Below, in pieces: positions 23,638 through 26,103 of a stretch of DNA of 26,103 nt; position 1 is the stretch's first letter; the number at the start of each line of letters is the position of its first letter. The DNA is from CAJPQU01 sp052170475. Lineage in GTDB: Bacteria; Bacillota; Negativicutes; Selenomonadales; Selenomonadaceae. Location of the stretch: positions 1 through 26,103 of the forward strand of contig JBQNAL010000023.1 in the NCBI GenBank assembly GCA_052170475.1, read 5' to 3'. The position numbers and the translations under genes were made by a program. Under the pieces are notes generated by a model. That model saw only the letters and a list, made by a program, of their open reading frames with translations. It made no database searches and was not told the DNA's origin.

Positions 23638-26025
23638 ATGTGTGAGAAAAAGGCTATGGATAAAGAAGTACAACACATTTTGGAATACGATAAACTTCGT
23701 CGTTTACTGAGGGACGAGGCAAGTTCTTCGTGGGGGCGCGAACTCGTGGAGAACCTCCATCCTTCGGCGGATCGCGAGGAGATCGAGGGCTGGTTGGCGG
23801 AAACGGCGGAAGCGACGGAAGTGCTGTCCGTGGCGGCAGTTCCCTTAGGGGGATTTCACGACATCCGCCCCTTCCTCACGAAAGCGCAAAAAGGCGCATT
23901 TTTGGACGTGGATGCCATCTTGGCGATCTTGGAAACCCTCTACGCCATGCGGCAGGTCAAACGTTTTTTCAAGGAGTTGCCGGCGGAGGCACCCATACTC
24001 AAAGCGTGGGCGCGGTGCATTGAGATACAGGGGCAGTTGGAGCGCAATTTAGAGAATACCTTTGACGAGCACGGTCAGATCCGAGACGACGCAACGCCGG
24101 AACTTTTGCGCATTCGGCGAGGGGTACAGTCGGCGAAGCGGCGTATCAAGGGATTCTTGAACGATGTCCTCCATGATCCGGCCTATAAAAAGGTCTTTCA
24201 GGACGCCATCATCACCGTTCGGGAGGATCGCTATGTGATTCCCGTCAGGCAGGAATACCGGCAGGCGTTCCCTGGGATCATTCACGATCAGTCATCGACG
24301 GGGGCGACGCTCTTCATCGAACCGATGACGGTGGTGGAGCTAAATAATGAGGCGAAAAAATTGGCCCTGGCGGAGCAGCAGGAAGTGATGCGGATCTTGC
24401 GCGCCTTGTCGGTGCAGATCGCATCGTCGGCAGGGGTGCTGCGGGAGAATGCCGCGCTCTTGGCGCGGTTTGATTTCACCTTTGCCAAGGCGAAGTTCGC
24501 GCGCCGCATGCGTGCTGTCCGTCCGCTTTTGAATACCGAGGGGCGCACGGTGCTGAAAAGTGCCCGTCACCCGCTCCTGCCGTCGGATCGGGTGGTGCCT
24601 ATTGACCTTTTTTTGGGTGCGCCCCATCGAATGCTTTTGGTTACGGGACCAAATACCGGCGGCAAGACCGTCAGCATGAAGACCGTGGGGTTGCTCTCAC
24701 TCATGGCGCAGTCTGGCTGCTTCATTCCGGCGGCTTTTGGGTCAGAGCTAGCCATTTACCAGCATATTTACGCTGATATTGGCGACGAGCAGAGCATCGA
24801 ACAGAGCCTCAGCACGTTTTCCGCGCACATGAAGAATCTCGTGGACATCTTGGCGGAGGTGGAGGAAAACGATCTCCTGCTCATCGATGAGATCGGAGCC
24901 GGTACGGATCCAGAAGAAGGAGCCGCTCTGGCCATGGCCATCTTGGAGCGGCTGCGCCAGATCAATGTCAGCGTGATGGCGACCACCCATTATTCGGCTT
25001 TGAAAACCTTTGCTTATACGCAGGAGGGGATCGAAAACGCCAGCGTAGAATTTGACGTAGATACCCTGCGCCCCACCTATCGCCTGCTCATTGGCATTCC
25101 GGGCGCGAGCAATGCCTTTGCCATCAGCGCCCGTCTTGGCCTTTCCAAATCGCTTGTGCTGCGGGGACAGGAGCTCATGGAGGCCGATCACGCGAAATTT
25201 GAGCAGGTAGTCAACGCGCTGGAAAAAGAAAAGCGCCTCTATGAAGAGCGCAGCGCAGACATCGCTGAGCGCCAGCGGCGTGCCGCCCGACTGGAAGAAA
25301 AATGGGAGAAGATGCGGCAGGAACTCTTGCAGCAAAAGACCGAGATTCTGCGGAAGGCGCGCAGTGAAAGTGCAGCAATGATCCGCCGCGCTCGACGGGA
25401 AGCGGAAGAAACGATTCAGGCGCTCAAAGCACAATTTAACGATCAGGGGAGCAAGAAGCGTCAACAGGTCATGCAGGACGTGCGTGACCGTTTGGCGGAT
25501 GCGGCCGAGAGAACGAAGCCGGAATTTTCTTCGCACCCAGCCTATCGGGAAAAGGTGAATTTGGCGACGCTTCAAATAGGGGATACGGTGTACGTTCCGT
25601 CGCTCGACCAAAAGGGGGAGGTTACGGGAATTCGAGGGAAAGCCTTGGATCTTCTCCTCGGGCAGCTAAAGACGACGGTAAAGAGCGATGCCTGTCGCTT
25701 TGTGAGCAGGGGGCACGCGCTGTCGGAAGACGCAGCACCTAGGCAGAACAGCACGTCGGTATTCCTCGATAAGACGGCGACGGCACGTCGGGAAATAGAC
25801 ATCCGAGGGATGATGGTGGATGAAGGCGAGCAGACGGTAGGGAAATTTTTGGATGATGCGTCGCTCTCGGGACTCAAGCAGGTTCTCATCATTCACGGCA
25901 AGGGAACAGGAGCGCTCCGCAAGGGGATACACGCATACTTAAGGCGTCATAAAAGCGTGCGCGGCTTCCAGTTTGCCGATATGAGCGATGGTGGTACTGG
26001 GGCAACGACGGTGGAGCTTCGCTGA
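23638..26025 (+). CDS. mutS2: Endonuclease MutS2
   Basis: The 795-residue product lacks the MutS mismatch-reading domain. It has a helical core, the ATPase with Walker A GPNTGGKT (337-344), LSTFSAHM (391-398), Walker B LLLIDEIG (413-420) with GAGTDPEEGAA, then a long coiled coil (about 520-640) and a C-terminal Smr nuclease domain with HGKGTG at 753-758. MutS2 suppresses recombination or, in Firmicutes, splits collided ribosomes. The ATG at 23638 lies 3 bases after the U32 stop; a second ATG at 23656 starts MDKEVQHILEYDKL and is closer to the family's usual N-terminus, so the start is uncertain by six residues. Confidence 0.95.
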   Translation: MCEKKAMDKEVQHILEYDKLRRLLRDEASSSWGRELVENLHPSADREEIEGWLAETAEATEVLSVAAVPLGGFHDIRPFLTKAQKGAFLDVDAILAILETLYAMRQVKRFFKELPAEAPILKAWARCIEIQGQLERNLENTFDEHGQIRDDATPELLRIRRGVQSAKRRIKGFLNDVLHDPAYKKVFQDAIITVREDRYVIPVRQEYRQAFPGIIHDQSSTGATLFIEPMTVVELNNEAKKLALAEQQEVMRILRALSVQIASSAGVLRENAALLARFDFTFAKAKFARRMRAVRPLLNTEGRTVLKSARHPLLPSDRVVPIDLFLGAPHRMLLVTGPNTGGKTVSMKTVGLLSLMAQSGCFIPAAFGSELAIYQHIYADIGDEQSIEQSLSTFSAHMKNLVDILAEVEENDLLLIDEIGAGTDPEEGAALAMAILERLRQINVSVMATTHYSALKTFAYTQEGIENASVEFDVDTLRPTYRLLIGIPGASNAFAISARLGLSKSLVLRGQELMEADHAKFEQVVNALEKEKRLYEERSADIAERQRRAARLEEKWEKMRQELLQQKTEILRKARSESAAMIRRARREAEETIQALKAQFNDQGSKKRQQVMQDVRDRLADAAERTKPEFSSHPAYREKVNLATLQIGDTVYVPSLDQKGEVTGIRGKALDLLLGQLKTTVKSDACRFVSRGHALSEDAAPRQNSTSVFLDKTATARREIDIRGMMVDEGEQTVGKFLDDASLSGLKQVLIIHGKGTGALRKGIHAYLRRHKSVRGFQFADMSDGGTGATTVELR

Positions 26026-26078
26026 GGTGCGCATCAGGGGGGCGATAGGGTAGGTTGTAAAATAAATTGACGCAAAAA

Positions 26079-26093
26079 GTTCCATTTTGGAAC
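26079..26093. repeat. Short inverted repeat GTTCCA-TTT-TGGAAC downstream of mutS2
   Basis: Two perfect 6-base arms flank a TTT centre in the 78-base stretch after mutS2. No T-run follows within the window, so it is not a clear terminator. It could be an operator for a gene beyond the right edge; TTGACG at 26067-26072 lies just before it but no -10 box is evident. Confidence 0.3.
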
Positions 26094-26103
26094 CCATTCA
26101 GTT

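Noticed and set aside
26079..26093. Inverted repeat after mutS2 considered as a LexA (SOS) box
   Set aside because: The Firmicute LexA box has GAAC/GTTC arms in the opposite order with a 4-base centre; this repeat does not fit.

Overview
The window is a chromosomal segment of a GC-rich Firmicute, most plausibly a non-sporulating member of the Negativicutes. The basis is gene order and protein content: amaP-DUF2273-nusB, then xseA-xseB-ispA-dxs-tlyA-nadK-argR-recN, then scpA-scpB and mutS2. These are Firmicute housekeeping blocks, with strong AGGAGG-type ribosome binding sites and some GTG/TTG starts. The sporulation genes spoIVB and spo0A, which follow recN in many clostridial relatives, are absent. 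The lineage is an inference; no rRNA or marker alignment was possible.

Region 1 (1-2488) is a prophage or mobile-element remnant that enters from the left edge. One open frame carries the end of an ADP-ribosyltransferase-like (ART) domain, a second complete ART-like domain and an HExxH metallopeptidase-like domain, as in phage polyvalent proteins. A 52-codon gene with a near-perfect ribosome binding site and a strong intrinsic terminator lie inside this frame, so the frame looks like a mosaic of at least two phage gene fragments. It then runs, without its own stop, antisense into the next gene.

Region 2 (2489-8703) is an accessory metabolic and transport cluster. A minus-strand M20 hydantoinase/carbamoylase-type amidase is divergent from a DcuC-family carrier, which is followed by a TPM-domain envelope protein, an AbgA-like M20 amidohydrolase and an Fsr-like MFS exporter. 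Good sigma-70-type promoters sit back to back between the amidase and the carrier. The pairing of amidohydrolases with transporters suggests scavenging of N-acylated or N-carbamoylated compounds or folate breakdown products; this is inference.

Region 3 (8704-26025) is the core. An extended -10 promoter drives amaP (envelope stress anchor), a DUF2273 membrane protein and nusB, ending in an intrinsic terminator. A long, tightly packed plus-strand series follows: exonuclease VII (xseA, xseB), isoprenoid precursor synthesis (ispA, dxs), an rRNA methyltransferase (tlyA), NAD kinase, the arginine repressor, recN, a Nudix ADP-ribose pyrophosphatase, an M50 membrane protease, the condensin partners scpA and scpB, a small one-pass membrane protein, a long U32-family protein and mutS2. 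Most neighbours are separated by fewer than 70 bases or overlap slightly, which suggests co-transcription. The window ends in a short intergenic stretch with a small inverted repeat.

I saw no tRNA, rRNA, CRISPR array, insertion sequence or riboswitch. The least ordinary part is the left-end phage mosaic and its junction with the amidase gene.
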